Counted from the first letter of the stretch, positions 1 to 12,245 are shown. The stretch is DNA of 64,000 nt from Heterocephalus glaber (GCF_000247695.1 NW_004624751.1:28256674-28320673), one strand, 5' to 3'. Numbers and translations are program-made. Notes: a model not told the origin generated them from the letters alone.

Positions 1-178
1 TTTATAAAATGGAGTACTACTCAGCCATAAAGAATGAGAAACTAGAGACATTTATAACTAAATGGGTGCATATTGAGGCCATCCTCTTAAGTGAAATAAA
101 TAGGACACACGTATAAATACTGAATAGTTTCTCTAGTGTGAGAAACTGAAAGTGTAATTAAGGATACACACGGGTGAA
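1..178 (+). mobile_element. L1 (LINE-1) 3' end, cut by window edge
   Basis: This stretch translates to a peptide containing EYYSAIKNEKLETF, typical of the extreme C-terminus of L1 ORF2, and then runs into 3' untranslated sequence. The same segment occurs at 1425-1590 (+) and, reversed, at 33590-33740. The copy is cut by the start of the window, and its homology to the other copies fades at about 178 without a clear poly(A) tail. It is a dead fragment. Confidence 0.85.
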
Positions 179-561
179 ATGGCCTAATAACGTATTTCTC
201 AGGTTGTGTTTCCATTGTGTGTCATATGACTGTATCAAAATTTAAATTAGGGAGAAGTTTGGCTTATGTGGAGTCTGCTAACGACCTGGAGTTTTTTTCC
301 AGATCATTATTTGTTCAATGTTGGTTTTGGGGATCTTTCTGAAACAAATCACATCCTCTGGTGTCTTGTTGGTGCTTGAGATGCTTTTTAAAATTATATG
401 GAAAAATGTTTAAGTGCTTTTCAGTTTTATTTTGGTTGAGTTCTACTGTATTTGAATATTATTGTAGTTTTTTCTCCTTGCATTGTTCTTCTTTGAATGG
501 TTTCAATTTTTTGTACGTGTGTGTGTTTGATAAAAAGGTTATTTTATTAAAAAAAGATTTA

Positions 562-648
562 GGCCCAGGTATTTAGCTCAGTGGTTCCACCGCCTGCTGT
601 GCAAGTGCAAGGACCTGAGTTCAATCCCCAGTACCAAAAAAAAAAAAA
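562..648 (+). mobile_element. tRNA-derived ID-like SINE
   Basis: A tRNA-like body has an A-box region (TAGCTCAGTGG) and a B-box region (GAGTTCAATCC), ends in GTACC and is followed by an A-run. It is flanked by direct repeats AAAAAAGATTTA at 550-561 and 643-654, the second overlapping the A-tail. This is the hallmark of L1-mediated retroposition. Related copies lie near 1.9, 10.3, 12.6, 17.0, 29.3, 34.7, 39.8 and 61.5 kb. Confidence 0.9.
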
Positions 649-689
649 GATTTAAATATTAAAACAGAAACAATAAAACTGGCTGGAAG

Positions 690-1918
690 ATAGGTTAGGT
701 AGAACTCTTGAAGACATTGGTGTAGGGAGTTTATGAACAAATCCTCAGTAGCATGGGAACTAGCAAAAAGAATCAACAACAGGATCTCATCTTATTAAAA
801 AGCTTCTGCACAGCAAGAAAAATCACCTCCAGAGTGAAGTGACAACCCACAATGTGGAAAAAAAATTTTTACCAGCTGCTCTTCAGACAAAGGTCTACTA
901 TCTTGAATCTATAAAGAACTTAAAAAAATCAGACCCCCCCAAATTTAAAGCCCCAATCCAAAAATGGGCATCTGAAATGAACAGACATTTCTCAAAGAAG
1001 TAGAAACCTCAAATAAACATATGAAAAAATATTCAATATCACACATCATTCGAGAGATGCAGATGAAAACAACCCTGAGATTCCACCTCATCCCAGAAAG
1101 AATGGCTGCTATCATGAAATCAACCAAATACAAATGCTGGCGGGGCTGTGGGGAGAAAGGAACCCTGCTCCATTGTTGTTGGAAGTGTATAGACTGGTGC
1201 AACCACTGTGGAAGTCAATATGGAGATTCCTGAAAAAATTAGGATTACAGGTCCCATTTGGTCCAGCTAGTCCACTTCTGAGTATGTTCCTGAAAGAATA
1301 TAAAAGCATCATACCACAGCAGTATATGCACATCCATGTTTATAGTGGCACAATTATAATACCTAAATCTTGGAAACAGCCCAAATGCCCATCAACTGGT
1401 GATTGAAACTTTTTTTTTTTTTTTAATAAAATGGAGTACAGTACTACTTGGCCATAAAGAAAGACAAACCATAGACATTTATAACTAAATGGATGCACCT
1501 TGAGGCCATACTCTTAAATGAAATAAATAGGACACACATGTGTAAATACCAAATTGTTTCTTTGGTGTGAGAGATTGAAAGTGTAACTGAGGACCAAAAT
1601 GTACAATAGATATTGTGAGTTAGGAAGAAAATATTCAAAGGGCAAGGGAAACTAAGGAGGGGTGCAGGGGAAAGGAAAGAGGGGAAAGAAAAGAGGGGAA
1701 AGAAAAAAAGGAAAAAAAGAAGGAAAAGAAGAAAACAAAGTTTTTGTAAATAGAGAGGGGTGGAAGGGTTAAAGGGAGGGAAGGGGAATGGGAAAAAATA
1801 AGAACAAAAATATATCATGTACAGGTACAAATTCCCAATAATGAATGTGATCATATGTATAATGAAAATGTGCCAATAAGCTTAATGAATAAAAAAAAGA
1901 AAGAAAAAAAAAAGAATA
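690..1918 (+). mobile_element. 5'-truncated L1: end of ORF2 plus 3' UTR and A-rich tail
   Basis: From about 1021 the translation matches the C-terminal part of L1 ORF2 (reverse transcriptase/endonuclease protein), including the Cys-rich segment CWRGCGEKGTLLHCC. A frameshift near 1140-1190 moves the reading to another frame, which continues with VQPLWKSIWRF and VPFGPASPLLS. The part at 690-1020 is also ORF2-like but carries stops. A poly-T run at 1409-1424 precedes the last ORF2 codons at 1430-1590. The 3' UTR contains a long purine tract (1625-1795) and ends in an A-rich tail at about 1888-1917. Several stops and frameshifts make it inactive. Confidence 0.88.
1625..1795 (+). repeat. Polypurine G/A tract inside L1 3' UTR
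   Basis: The tract is almost purely G and A, with many GGGG and GGG runs separated by A-rich stretches. L1 3' UTRs in several mammals carry a comparable G-rich polypurine tract, so this belongs to the L1. G-quadruplex or triplex formation is possible from composition but is inferred only. Confidence 0.75.
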
Positions 1919-1919
1919 A

Positions 1920-2008
1920 GGGCTGGGGATTTAGCTTAGTGGTTCCGGTGCCTGCCTCCCAAGGGCAAGGTCCCAAGTTCGATCCCCATAACTGGCCCCC
2001 CCCAAAAA
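1920..2008 (+). mobile_element. tRNA-derived ID-like SINE, directly after the L1 tail
   Basis: The body begins GGGCTGGGGATTTAGC and contains a B-box-like AAGTTCGATCCCC. The 3' end is altered: the usual GTACC is replaced by AACTGG and a C-run before an A-rich tail. It sits immediately 3' of the L1 poly(A) tail, a common landing place for elements that use the L1 endonuclease. Confidence 0.85.
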
Positions 2009-2020
2009 AGAAAAAAGAAA

Positions 2021-3585
2021 TTGTATGAAATTCATAGAAATCTGTCAATATCCTCACTATTCAGCTATGCCTGTTATCAACTGTAATTTTGGTTGGTTTG
2101 TTAAAATGTATGCCACAGAAAGAACCAAATATGCTTCCCAGTTATATAATTTTTAGAGTGAACGCTCACCAAGTCTTTAGCCATGGCTAGTTTTGTCTTC
2201 TGTCTTTTATAGTTAGTGATTTTCTTGGACTCCTATCCAGGAGCATTTGTAATCAGTTACAAATTGTTTTCTATTCAAAGAGATTCATGAAAAAGGCTGA
2301 CACTTACTCAAGAAGATGGTTTCTGATAACATGAAGATGGTATCATTGGACTGGGTAAGGGTTTCTAAAAACTTTAATGAAGAAACTGGTAGTTTTATGA
2401 AATTGCTAACTGAAGATCAAGTGAAACAAGATTTTATTACATGAGACGGAGTAAACTTGTGAGATGATTATAATTTATTTAAATAAACTTTTTCCCTGAT
2501 TTATTTAATGAAAGACCCTCATTCAAGAGGTACCCTCCCTATGTCTAGAGAAAAAGGACATTCCTGAAGAGACAGGAATGAAGAGAAGAATCTGAAGAAG
2601 TAGACCTTGTTATGTTCCTTCCATTTTATTATTATTAAATCTTACCCTCTTGGTCCACTTCTACCTCCCCTATCCACTTCATAATAAAAGGTAACATAAA
2701 GTTTCACTCATTTCTTTAATATCTTCATTTCCTTATGCAGATTCCTGATGCACATAGACTGTATTAAATAAATTTGTATGCTTTTCTCTTTTCAATCTGT
2801 CTTTTGTTAGAAAGGTGTCAACAAAGAGCCTAACATAGGAAGAAATAATGTTTTTCATTTTCTGTACCACCTAAGATATGCTTTTGGTATTTTTGCTTAG
2901 GAAAAGGGAATTTGCTATTCATTAAAAAATATAGTTAGATTTCTGATAATTGATATGCAGATTCTATTAAATATTTTAAAAGATGAATAAAAAAGTATAC
3001 TATTATTTTGTAAGTGTGTACAATCTAAATGGGTATCTGATTGTGTAAACAAGTAACTGTTGTAATGAATAGTAACAGAATTATATTCTAAGATATATAG
3101 AATAGGTATCAAGAGGTAAATACATGTCTGTAAAAATTTTAGAGGTAGGAGACAATTTAGAGATTAGAGATTTCATGACTCATTATTTTTAACAGATCGA
3201 AAGGCATTGAGTTTCCCAGATAGCCACTAAAATAAATAAAAATGAAAATCCAAATGTTCTTTTCTTTCATATTAGTGTTCTTTCACCACAAAGCCCTGCC
3301 CCCATTAGGACAGAAGTTATAAGTTGCTTCCAATATAAATTTTCTCTGTATATTTCCTCTAAATAAAATATAGAGAAGAGAAAAATATTAACAGATTAGC
3401 AAAATTATGAAACTATTTATTGTTCTACTACTGACATTAATTATTTGGCATTTTGCCTAGTCTTCAAATATAATAACATGGAACCAAACTATAAGATGGG
3501 AGAATTTCTTAGCAAATCAAATGCTCACTTATCTCTGCCAAGTGCCAAAACTGTGACTTTGGAGGAAAGTGTTAAATTGTCAGGT
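2021..3585. other. AT-rich stretch, nothing recognised
   Basis: I see no credible coding potential and no repeat I can name. Reading frames here are short and low-complexity. Confidence 0.5.
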
Positions 3586-3650
3586 TTCTCTTTCCTCATC
3601 TGTAAAACACAGGAATTGAATGAAATGAACTTGTGTGTGCTAGGATGGCT
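3586..3650 (+). repeat. Possible MIR core fragment
   Basis: The segment TTTCCTCATCTGTAAAAC and the following bases resemble the conserved core of the ancient MIR SINE. The flanks are too diverged to set the ends. A 107-residue frame (3445-3768) spans this region and is best explained as chance. Confidence 0.4.
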
Positions 3651-6600
3651 CCATGAAGTAAAGAGAAATCTTGTGAAGTTCAAAGCAGAGACAATCGTCA
3701 AAATAATGAGCTTACAAAAAGGTAAATTGAAGCTCATTAATCAGTCTAGATATTCCTTCACGATGTGAAATGTGAGTCTTGCCAGGAATTATCTTTAGGT
3801 GTAAACTTAAAGACAGGGTTCCAGGAACTTGGCTGACTTGTTCCATTTTTTACCTTCAATACCTTCCATCATGGCGTATCACTGTGAATTGATGCATGAA
3901 GTATCTACCTGAAAACCTACAGAAATTGTTTTCTAATGCCACCATAGTTTTATTTATCCAATTATTTTTATGATATTTAGAAGGGAATATTGCTTAATTA
4001 GGTTCCTTATTGTGGGACCACAAGATGACTTTGCATCATTCTGCTTTTACTTATGGTTATTGCAGCAGATGCCTCTCTTCCCTACAGACCGTCTCACTTT
4101 TCCCTTGTGAGTAAATTTATTTTATTTTGTGTGTGTGACATTTTCTTCATGTCCCATGTGAGGAATAGACTAGAGAATAGAAAATATTTGAGACTTACTT
4201 TTTAAAAAAATCATTGTATTGAGAAATTTATTGAACATGCCTTTGTTTAACTTCAGTTGAGGTTTACATCAGGTTAAAAAGTCATTGTAAATGCACATCA
4301 GGTTAAAAGTCACTGTAGTATGCCTGAAGTCAATGAAAATCAGATGTATTGGATCTTTTACTTTTAACACTGTATTAATTTTATCCTTTTCAGTTAAATT
4401 TTCTTTTCTCTCTTTCTGAAATGGTTATAATTTTTGGAACAAACCCCTCCTCCTAAAAAGTAAAAAGTTTCCCGAATATAGTAAGAAAAAAAAAAAGAAA
4501 TTTCATTGCAAGTGGGACTGATGATTTAGCAGGGATAGCATGCTCTGGGTTTCTGAAATATAACAGCTCCCTCGGCTTCTGCTCTTGGAGAGGTTTGAAC
4601 TATTCTGGCAGCTCCCTGGCATGATTTAAGGCAGTGATTCTGGCACACTTTTCACATGACAGCACAACCCAGCACAATCTAGGAACAAGTAAAAAGCTTT
4701 CTTGTCCTGAATTGGAAAGGAGTGATGAAATTCCAAGGACCATTTAAACCTGTAGGCAATGACTGAAGTTTCACAGCTTGGTGACTGAAAATCAGAGACA
4801 TTTGTATCTGGTTGAGTCAAACATAGGAGGCAGCCAGTATTTAAGAAAATGACTGTAGCATTTAGTCAGTGACTACAAAGTGCTGATTGCTGTTCAGGGA
4901 ATTGTAGCTAGTTGATGCTGGATAATGCATCTGGGTTTACATGATGCAAAGCAAGTGTTTCTAATGTAGGATGTCACTAGGTGTCACTCTGGATTTCATT
5001 ATTTGGTAGTCTAAAGATTTCAGCAGCTTTGCCATTTTGCTACCAATACTTCTTACAGAAGCTGAATAGACAATGTGAAATGTGCATGAATAACAGGGAA
5101 CTGCTGACGGAATGTCAATTTTCAAGTGTGTGACTTCTATTGATCACTCATTATTGACATGAAGGTCTCTAGCGTCTTTGCTTTTCACTTTAAACTCTTT
5201 CTCAGCTAAAATTTCCAAGCATCTTAACAGTGGGGCCTTGAAGAACTGGATGATTCAGGTCTCACAGGATGTTTTACAAAGTACTTTGACCTCTGGAAGA
5301 AATCACAGGTACTTTTCATAAAGACTCAACAACTGCTTTGAATAAAAATTCAAATATGAAGACAGAAAAAAAGTACCTCCTTTTCATATTTAAATGAGTT
5401 CATTCTCACCTCTCAGAGTTTATAAGTAACTAGGAATAACTTTGATGAGAAAAATCTTACATTTTATTATGTTTTATAAATATATATTCTTTGTTGTATA
5501 GCTAGTAAAATTGTAGCAACTCCACCCAAAGGTGACAAGTGACATGCTATGAAATATCCTGTGATTGTGGACCCATGGTTTTATTTCTTTTAGCTTTGTA
5601 TACATTAATTAGGTATACATAATCAGAGCTGAGTGCAGAGGCAGCTAAATAAACAAATGACACTGTGGAAAGGTCTTTCTGCATACTAATCATATCCTAC
5701 ATCTGCAAGCAAAAGCTCTATAAATCGATTTGCTCTTTCACATCAAAAGACAAACAGTGATGCAAGTCAGCAGTTCCTTTGTCAAAGTCACAGAGATTGC
5801 TGTTCTTCACAAACACATCTTTACAAAGCAGGATTCAACCATTTGACGATTAGCATTATTGGCAACTCTTCAAAGAAGATTCATCAAGTGATTTGCAATT
5901 GGATCGGTTACCATTTTTATGATGCTACTCTATGAAATCTAACTAAAGTGATTGGCATTTGAATTCTTGCTTAGAGGATGAGGAAGAGAGAAAAAGAAAA
6001 GACATCTATTTCCATAGAGGCTATGCCACAATGTGTGTGTGGGCTAGTGTGTCAGCCACAGGGCACAATTGGCAGGACCTGGCACAAAATACACACTGGG
6101 TGATGGGCATCTCTAAGAGGAAGCCAAGATAATGGGTTCTTGCTTTGATATTTGTGCAAAAAGCACAAATGCCCAGTTTCAATGAGTTTTGCAAGGACAC
6201 ATTACGATATTTGATTTTGTTCCACTGTTGGAGAAAAATGTCAGTTTGCATTGAGGAAAATTGAGATGGTCCACATAGACTAGATACTATGTTGCATTAA
6301 GACATGAGGGAGAATTACAGAAAGTTGTGTCTTCATCATAAAGAAACAGTACCAAGAAAGTATAAGAAATGCCTGCATGACCTATAAAGAAATAGAGTAG
6401 TGGCCACAGCACCAGATTAGTAAAATTTAGGCATGAACAGTATCTCTAATTATAGAGATTTAAAATTTTATGATAAGGACTTAAAAACTATAGTAATGTA
6501 TCCTACTGAATTTGATACTTTTTATTCTTTTTAGTTTTAAACATTATATATATTATTATATATTATTTAGCTGTACATGAGACAGCACTGAGAGTTAGGT

Positions 6601-6950
6601 TATTCCTAAAATTAACTAAGGAGGATAATTTCACGACCTCTACAGATTATGCCTGATACATTTCAGGTACATAATTTCATTCTGCCATTATTTTCAGAAG
6701 AGCCTGGCATTAACCTTGAAAGGCCTAGTTATTAAGAAATGTTCCTTAGACAGAAGTTTAATTTACATACATATTTTTGTCCTCTAAATTATATTTTCAA
6801 TTCAAAAGAATATTCACTTTGAGGAAATATATTTAAGACTGTGCCCTGAAATGGCAGAGATTTGTTTCAAAAATCAGGCTCTTGTATTTGAAGTAGGGAA
6901 TGAGAGTTGGGAGTGAAACATGGGCTGGTCTGGGAGGATGGGGCTTTTAG
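3651..6950. other. Long AT-rich intergenic or intronic stretch
   Basis: Apart from a local 29-bp tandem duplication at 4266-4317, I recognise nothing here. No frame resembles a known protein, and no splice-bounded exon candidate could be supported. Confidence 0.5.
4266..4317 (+). repeat. Two-copy tandem duplication, about 29 bp
   Basis: ACATCAGGTTAAAAAGTC at 4266 recurs at 4295 as ACATCAGGTTAAAAGTC, and both are followed by A(T/C)TGTA. The copies differ by a one-base A-run change and one substitution. Confidence 0.75.
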
Positions 6951-6954
6951 TGAC

Positions 6955-7135
6955 ATTATTGAGTGTTCAACTCTGGCCAAGAATGGATCGTAGGCAGGTA
7001 ACTCAAGCACATTGTGCCTCAATTTCCTACCTGTTACATGGAGGCAGAATTATTGACTTATTACTGAAGAGTATTCTGAAGATTAGCTAATAAATGATGG
7101 TGGGAAAGCAGTGTGCAATTTTAAAGTGCTATACA
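6955..7135 (+). repeat. MIR SINE fragment
   Basis: The order of landmarks fits MIR in sense orientation: a GGTAACTCAAG segment, then TGTGCCTCAATTTCCTACCTGTTA, then AAAGTGCTATACAAATG near the 3' end. It is diverged, as expected of a repeat older than the placental radiation. Confidence 0.65.
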
Positions 7136-7794
7136 AATGATATATTGTTATCACCATCACTACTAATAATTATGATGGTCATAAAAAGTGAATGACTACG
7201 GTAGAGAGCTTGAGTCTCCCAGGAAAGTTATTTTTTTGTAGTGTGTTTTCATGTTTTAACTGGGTCCTTAAAGCTACTTAATTGAAGGAAAGCAAGGATT
7301 TCAGTGCTCTCAGCATTTGTACACTCATTGTAGAATCTTTGCTCTAAAAATCAAAAATGATTAGAATTATTATCTGGGTAGGCTTTATGTTTTGGAAATC
7401 ATTCTTATCATCAGATTGTTGTTAGAGAGAATTTATTTTTAGCAATTGTTTCCTGTCTTTAGTTAAATATAAATGCAGTCTATGAAAATCATGTTGTAGA
7501 AAATGCTATGGAATATTGCTTATTACATAGAAGTCAGCAATATATTTCTGAAAAACCAGAACAAAGCACAATCACACAGGAAACAAACACCAAAGTGTTC
7601 TAGAAAGTCTAAATCAACATGGAAAACCCCAGAAACAAGACACATCTACTTTACTTAAGGAAAAACACTGCAAGCCTATCCTTGCTGCATTTTTCTCTTT
7701 GTGTACAATAGATCAACATGTTTGTTAACCTAGTTTCTTGGCAACTTTAAATGAGAATGAAGAGGAAGGCTGCAGAGATCAAACCCACTCACAG

Positions 7795-8105
7795 TTTTGG
7801 TTATTAATTTCTGCATAACAAATCAACCCAAACTACATTTATTTTGCTAATGGGTCTGAAATTAGGAAGGACTTGGTGGGGGATAGGTCATCTGCTCCTC
7901 CACTTGGTATCAGAGCTCCAAGGCTGCAAAGCACTGTGCACAGGTTATTACTTTAGCCACTGCATCTTAGGCTGTGTCTTTGCTACTTGCATAAGACCTG
8001 AGAGAGAACACTGACACACACAAGTTACATGAAGTAGGGTTATGTCTTAAGAATTGGCAGCAAGTGACGTAAGAAGCCCAAGATTCATAGTGAGCCAGCC
8101 CCGTG
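7795..8105 (-). repeat. Ancient interspersed repeat, LTR/MER-like
   Basis: TAATTTCTGCATAACAAATC followed by a pyrimidine-rich stretch and a CAAGATTCA..GCCAGCCC end resembles, in reverse orientation, an old mammalian LTR-type repeat. I am not sure of the family. The copy is heavily diverged. Confidence 0.35.
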
Positions 8106-8705
8106 AAGCTCAGGAAAGCTGTGATACTGGGGATTAATCTGGAAAGGAAGACTCTTTCTGTCATGGAATTTATTTTCTTTCAGAATAGCTCATCTCCAAA
8201 GATCATGGAAAGATCAACTTGTTACTCCATAATTATTTCAGGCTCATATTGGGAAAATCTTTGTGGAACTAAACTCTATAATTAAGTTTCTTTTTACTTA
8301 TTATTTTTTCTTATCATTAAAAAATTTTGTTTGTGTTTTATGGGTCTTTGGCTACTTTTTTTAAGTAGTCCAACAGGTTTACTGAAGACTTATAAGTAGG
8401 TTTCCATATGCTCAGACAAATAAAATTACTTCTATCATTCTATTTCTCCCCCTGGACATCTCCCTCCTAAAGCCTTTTCCCTCTTATCCTTCCATGCATG
8501 GTTAGTGTTCAGAGACTTCTCATTGGTATCTTGTGTAGGAACTCCTCTTGCCTGAATCCTACCCAACCTTTCCTTATTGATAGTTAACCTTTTTTTTCTG
8601 ATGGATACCAATCCAGTAGTTGCCTAATAAAGAAATAGAAGACTATTTTTTAACCATTACATGTTAAAACTATATTTATAGTATTCTCACATTTGACTAA
8701 AAGTT

Positions 8706-8926
8706 TTTTTTTTTTTTTTAATTTTTCCAGTGGCAGTGGTAGGGATTAAATTCAGAACCTTTGCAAAAAAGCTACATCTTCAGTCTTATTTATTTATTTA
8801 TTTATTTATTTATTATTTTGAGACTGAGTCTTGCTAAGTTGCCCAGACAGAGCTTGAATTTGTGATTCTCCTCCTCAGACTCCCAGAGTGCTGGGATCAC
8901 AGGCAAGTACTGCCATTCCTGGCCTG
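8706..8926 (-). mobile_element. B1-dID dimeric SINE (reverse orientation)
   Basis: Read on the minus strand, a B1 (7SL-derived) unit at 8816-8926 includes TGATCCCAGCACTCTGGGAG. It is followed by a linker (expanded to a TTTA microsatellite on the plus strand, 8785-8816) and an ID-like unit at 8730-8785 with AATTTAATCCCTACCACTGCC-like 3' sequence, then a poly(A) seen here as T-run 8704-8720. The B1 plus degenerate ID order is the arrangement described as B1-dID in several non-murid rodents. Confidence 0.75.
8785..8816. repeat. (TTTA)n microsatellite in SINE linker
   Basis: About seven and a half TTTA units lie between the two arms of the reversed dimeric SINE, so the repeat probably grew from its A-rich linker. 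Confidence 0.9.
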
Positions 8927-9514
8927 ATTGAAAGCTTTAATGGTAATAGCACTTACATTGAAAATATTTTTCTTTCCAAATTTTGAAAGTTGCTTCAAAG
9001 TCCTCCACATTCAACTGTTGAGAAGTCTGAGATGATTATGGTCAATGATCCTTTATATATGGGCTCTTTTTCTTATCTCCGGAGGTTTTTAGAAATTGTG
9101 AGAATAGCTGTTGGCATGAATGTTTTCTTTTAATAGACTGTGTGGCCCTTTTCAGTCTTGAGATATGTGTCTTTCTGTATCAGAAAATTTTTTCTCTAAT
9201 TCTGCTTGGTAGTTTCTAAATTCTCTTTCTGGGATATTTTAAAAAGTTCTTAAGCTTCTCAGAATAATTCTCTCATTTATTATTCTCCCCCTTTTCCACT
9301 GCTTAGTTTTTAGTTCTGTGATTTGGCAATTGTATCTTCTAAGAGTTTTATTGAATATTTCATTTTGATTATTTTATGATTTCTAAGAATTTTTTATTGT
9401 TCTCTGATTCTTTTCACAGCATATTATCTAGTGGTCCTAAAATCTTTTGCTATCCTTCTGAAGATACAGTTATATGGATTTTTTAGAAAAGTTCTAATTC
9501 ATTTAGTCTTTGGT

Positions 9515-9700
9515 GACATAAAATAACTCAAAACTTAAGGCTTGAAACAGCAATCCATTGTTTCACTCCAGTCTGTGGGTGGATTGGATGGTTCTGTTGC
9601 TGGTCACTCAAGAGAGCTCCAAGAGCAGGAAGACTGGTCCACAATCCTCTGAGCAAGGGTGCTTTTCATCCATGTGACTTCTCAGTAAGGTGATCTCAGG
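9515..9700 (-). repeat. Ancient LTR/MER-like fragment
   Basis: AACTCAAAACTTAAGGCTTGAAACAG followed by CAGTCTGTGGGTGGATTGG resembles the reverse strand of an old mammalian LTR-like repeat related in character to the one at 7795-8105. Family unnamed. Confidence 0.35.
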
Positions 9701-9964
9701 CACACTAGAATTCTTTTGTATTTCTAAAGGAGGAAGAAAATTATTTTTATTCAATCAATATCATTACAGTAAGTATCTTTTAATTAGATCAGTTAATGTG
9801 ATAGTACTTTTGATTCTCTTGTGTGTGGTGCTTATAAAGTATGCAGATTACATGAAATTCCCTATTTATCACCATAAGCCTTTGTGTTTATTTCATACAA
9901 TTTTGATAAGGAAGCCCGAGGTGGTGAAATAAAGAGAATCTGGACACTTGGATCCTAACAGTTG

Positions 9965-10112
9965 CTGAGTGAATGCATCTGCCATGCACTAATGTGGGAT
10001 GATGAGTGAATCATTTAATTCTCTAATCCTGGATTTTTGAATTTGTGGGATATTTTTAATGCTCTTATCTGTAGTCTCTTTCCCACCTGTAGAATTCTAT
10101 AACTATGAACTT
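9965..10112 (+). repeat. MIR3-like fragment
   Basis: The segment ends with a CCACCTGTAGAATTCTATAA motif that resembles the 3' end of MIR3 (a run of the type CCAGCTCTAGAATTCTATGA). The 5' part, with TGAATCATTTAATTCTCTAA, fits the MIR core loosely. Confidence 0.45.
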
Positions 10113-10332
10113 ACTTCTTCAAATTAGTATAAAAGTTGAATTCTGGGCTTCTGAAAATGAGTATGTAAGGTAAAAATTATTAAAACCCTTCATAAAAACA
10201 AAGTAGCTGAAAATATTTTACAAATTGTAAAATTCTATTACAAACTGTAGGAATTTTATTCATATCACTTACCTATCCTATCCCTGACCTGGTTATTGTG
10301 GCATCTTTTATCAAGCACAGTTCCTTAGTTTT

Positions 10333-10433
10333 TTTTTCTTGTTTGTTTTTATTTTTGGTACTGGGGATCGAACTCGGGACCTTATGCTTGGAAGGCAGGT
10401 GGCGGAACCACTGAGCTAAATCCCCGGCCCTGA
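10333..10433 (-). mobile_element. tRNA-derived ID-like SINE (reverse)
   Basis: The reverse-complement body is well preserved, with GGTACTGGGGATCGAACTCG at the 3' end and GCTAAATCCCCGGCCC at the 5' end. Direct repeats TTCCTTAGTTTT occur at 10321-10332 and 10437-10448, with a further two to three matching bases outside. The A-tail appears as a T-rich run. Confidence 0.92.
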
Positions 10434-10570
10434 CAATTCCTTAGTTTTATGTTTCATTTGATACTAAGTTTTTAGTCACTTATAGAATTTCCATTTTTAC
10501 ATTGTTTCTTTGATAAACATAGATGACATTTTATGTATAGGTATCTAGTGCTGATTTTTCCTAAGAATAC

Positions 10571-10983
10571 TATATCAGTTTCCTAAAGCTTCCATAAAAA
10601 AATATCAAAGAGTGGGTGGTTTAAAAATTACCCATTAAATAACAGGATGCTCTTCTTGCAAGTGTGGAGGCAGGCAGTCCATGATCCCTGCATCAGCATG
10701 TTTAGTTCCCTGTGAGGTTCCGCCCCTCTGATCACAGATGGCTGCCTTCGCTGTCCCTTACTTAGCCCTTCCTCTGGTTAGGTACTTCATGGTTTCTCCT
10801 GTGTTCAGATTTTCTCTTCCTGTGAGAACATCAGTTAGATGAGATCAGGTTCCACCCTGATGGTTTTATTTTAAGTTTATCTCCTTTTTAAGGCCTTATC
10901 TACCAACATATTCATGTTCTGAGGAACTAGGAGTTATGATTTTAATCTATGAATTTTGGGAGAACACATTTCTTCGCATAACA
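10571..10983 (-). mobile_element. MaLR-type solitary LTR (MLT1-like), reverse
   Basis: On the minus strand it begins TGTTATGCG and has the familiar ERVL-MaLR order: AAATTCATAGATT, a GTTCCTCAGAACATG segment, AAGGCCTTA, and a 3' region of TTTATGGAAGCTTTAGGAAA type. No internal retroviral coding region accompanies it. MaLR elements are ancient non-coding endogenous retrovirus relatives. Confidence 0.65.
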
Positions 10984-10989
10984 AATACT

Positions 10990-12240
10990 TAACACATTTT
11001 ATATTTATTTGTCAATTTCTGTGTCACCAAATACTGGCTGTAAGCCTTCAGATGCAATTAGATTACGTTGAACATTTTAAAATAATGGGAAGAATTACAT
11101 TTTTTTTTAATTTAAAAAAGAAAATAACTGGAAAGAAGCCTAGATCAAAATTTGAATTTGTAGCTAGTCCAGATCTCCAAATGCTTCTTTTAGTTTGTCC
11201 ACTTAAAATTCAATCAAGTAAAAAAAAAAAAATCAAAAGTGAATTCCTGTGTTCAAGCCACAAAACTCTTCTGAAAAACCAATTCCTCATCTATAATAAA
11301 TAAAGGTGTCAGATTAAAATGATAGTTTGCCTATCTTGAACCGGATATCAGACTCTCTGGATTGAGATCCGTATTTTTAACAGCACCCTGGTGCTTCCGA
11401 TGTACACTTTACTTTGGGAGCCATTAGATTAAACAAAACAGTGATGTCTAATTATTGTCATAGTTAATTATGCATAGTTATTTTTAATACCATGACCACA
11501 ATCCATTCCTAATCTTTTATAAATTTCTATAAACATAGCCATTCCACTTATCTGCTTTTCTGTTGAACAACTTGCACTGAAAGACAGAATGAACAGAGCT
11601 CTGAGATTGCTAGAAACAGAATTTCAATGGAACTGCTGGGCAGTTGTCCTAAAGCAAGATACAAACACTGTAAATTAAAGCAATGATATACAAAATGACT
11701 TTTAAAACATTGCAGCTATTTAATGTGAAACATAGAATGAAGTAAGAGTTTAATTTTTATAAAATGGCTTTTGTGTTGTTTTCTGGAGTGATGTATTTGG
11801 TAGCTAAGTAGTTCTGCAACATTTTTCTTCCCACAGACACTTGAGTGGGCAATATATAGCATTGTAGCTGAGGGAGTGGGCCTAACTGACACAGATCATT
11901 GGCTGATACAATGGAGAAAACCAGAGTGGTTTGGGCCAATAGTTCTCATTTATTACACTTATGATTACAGGTTCAAGTGTAAATCCTGACCTATAGTGAA
12001 AACATGAACATTTACACTCATATCTTTCCAAGCTATGATGAGGAACTCCCTAGGGATATTAGAGTTACAGAACCTTCTGGATGTAATATAGATTAGAAAT
12101 CATTTAATCCAACTTTTTTCTTTACAGGACAGGCAATGGGTCACAGAAAATTGTGAGTCATCTAAGGTAAACTATTACACAGATCATTTTTTTAAAATCT
12201 GATTTTTGTTCTTCTCAGATCCTTGGTCTTTGATTCTTGA
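10990..12240. other. AT-rich stretch, nothing recognised
   Basis: No coding or named repeat content seen. A 115-residue frame starts inside the adjacent LTR at 10956 and is low-complexity and Lys-rich, which I judge to be chance. Confidence 0.5.
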
Positions 12241-12244
12241 TTTT

Positions 12245-12245
<1 letters not shown>

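Noticed and set aside
562..648. Functional tRNA gene.
   Set aside because: The A- and B-box-like sequences are those of a retroposed SINE with an A-tail and target duplication, and the cloverleaf is not maintained. The same applies to the other copies.
1444..1854. 136-residue minus-strand frame with long Phe/Pro/Ser runs.
   Set aside because: It lies antisense in the L1 3' UTR purine tract, so the open frame is a composition artefact.
3445..3768. 107-residue + frame.
   Set aside because: Overlaps a MIR-like core and has no recognisable domain or coding context.
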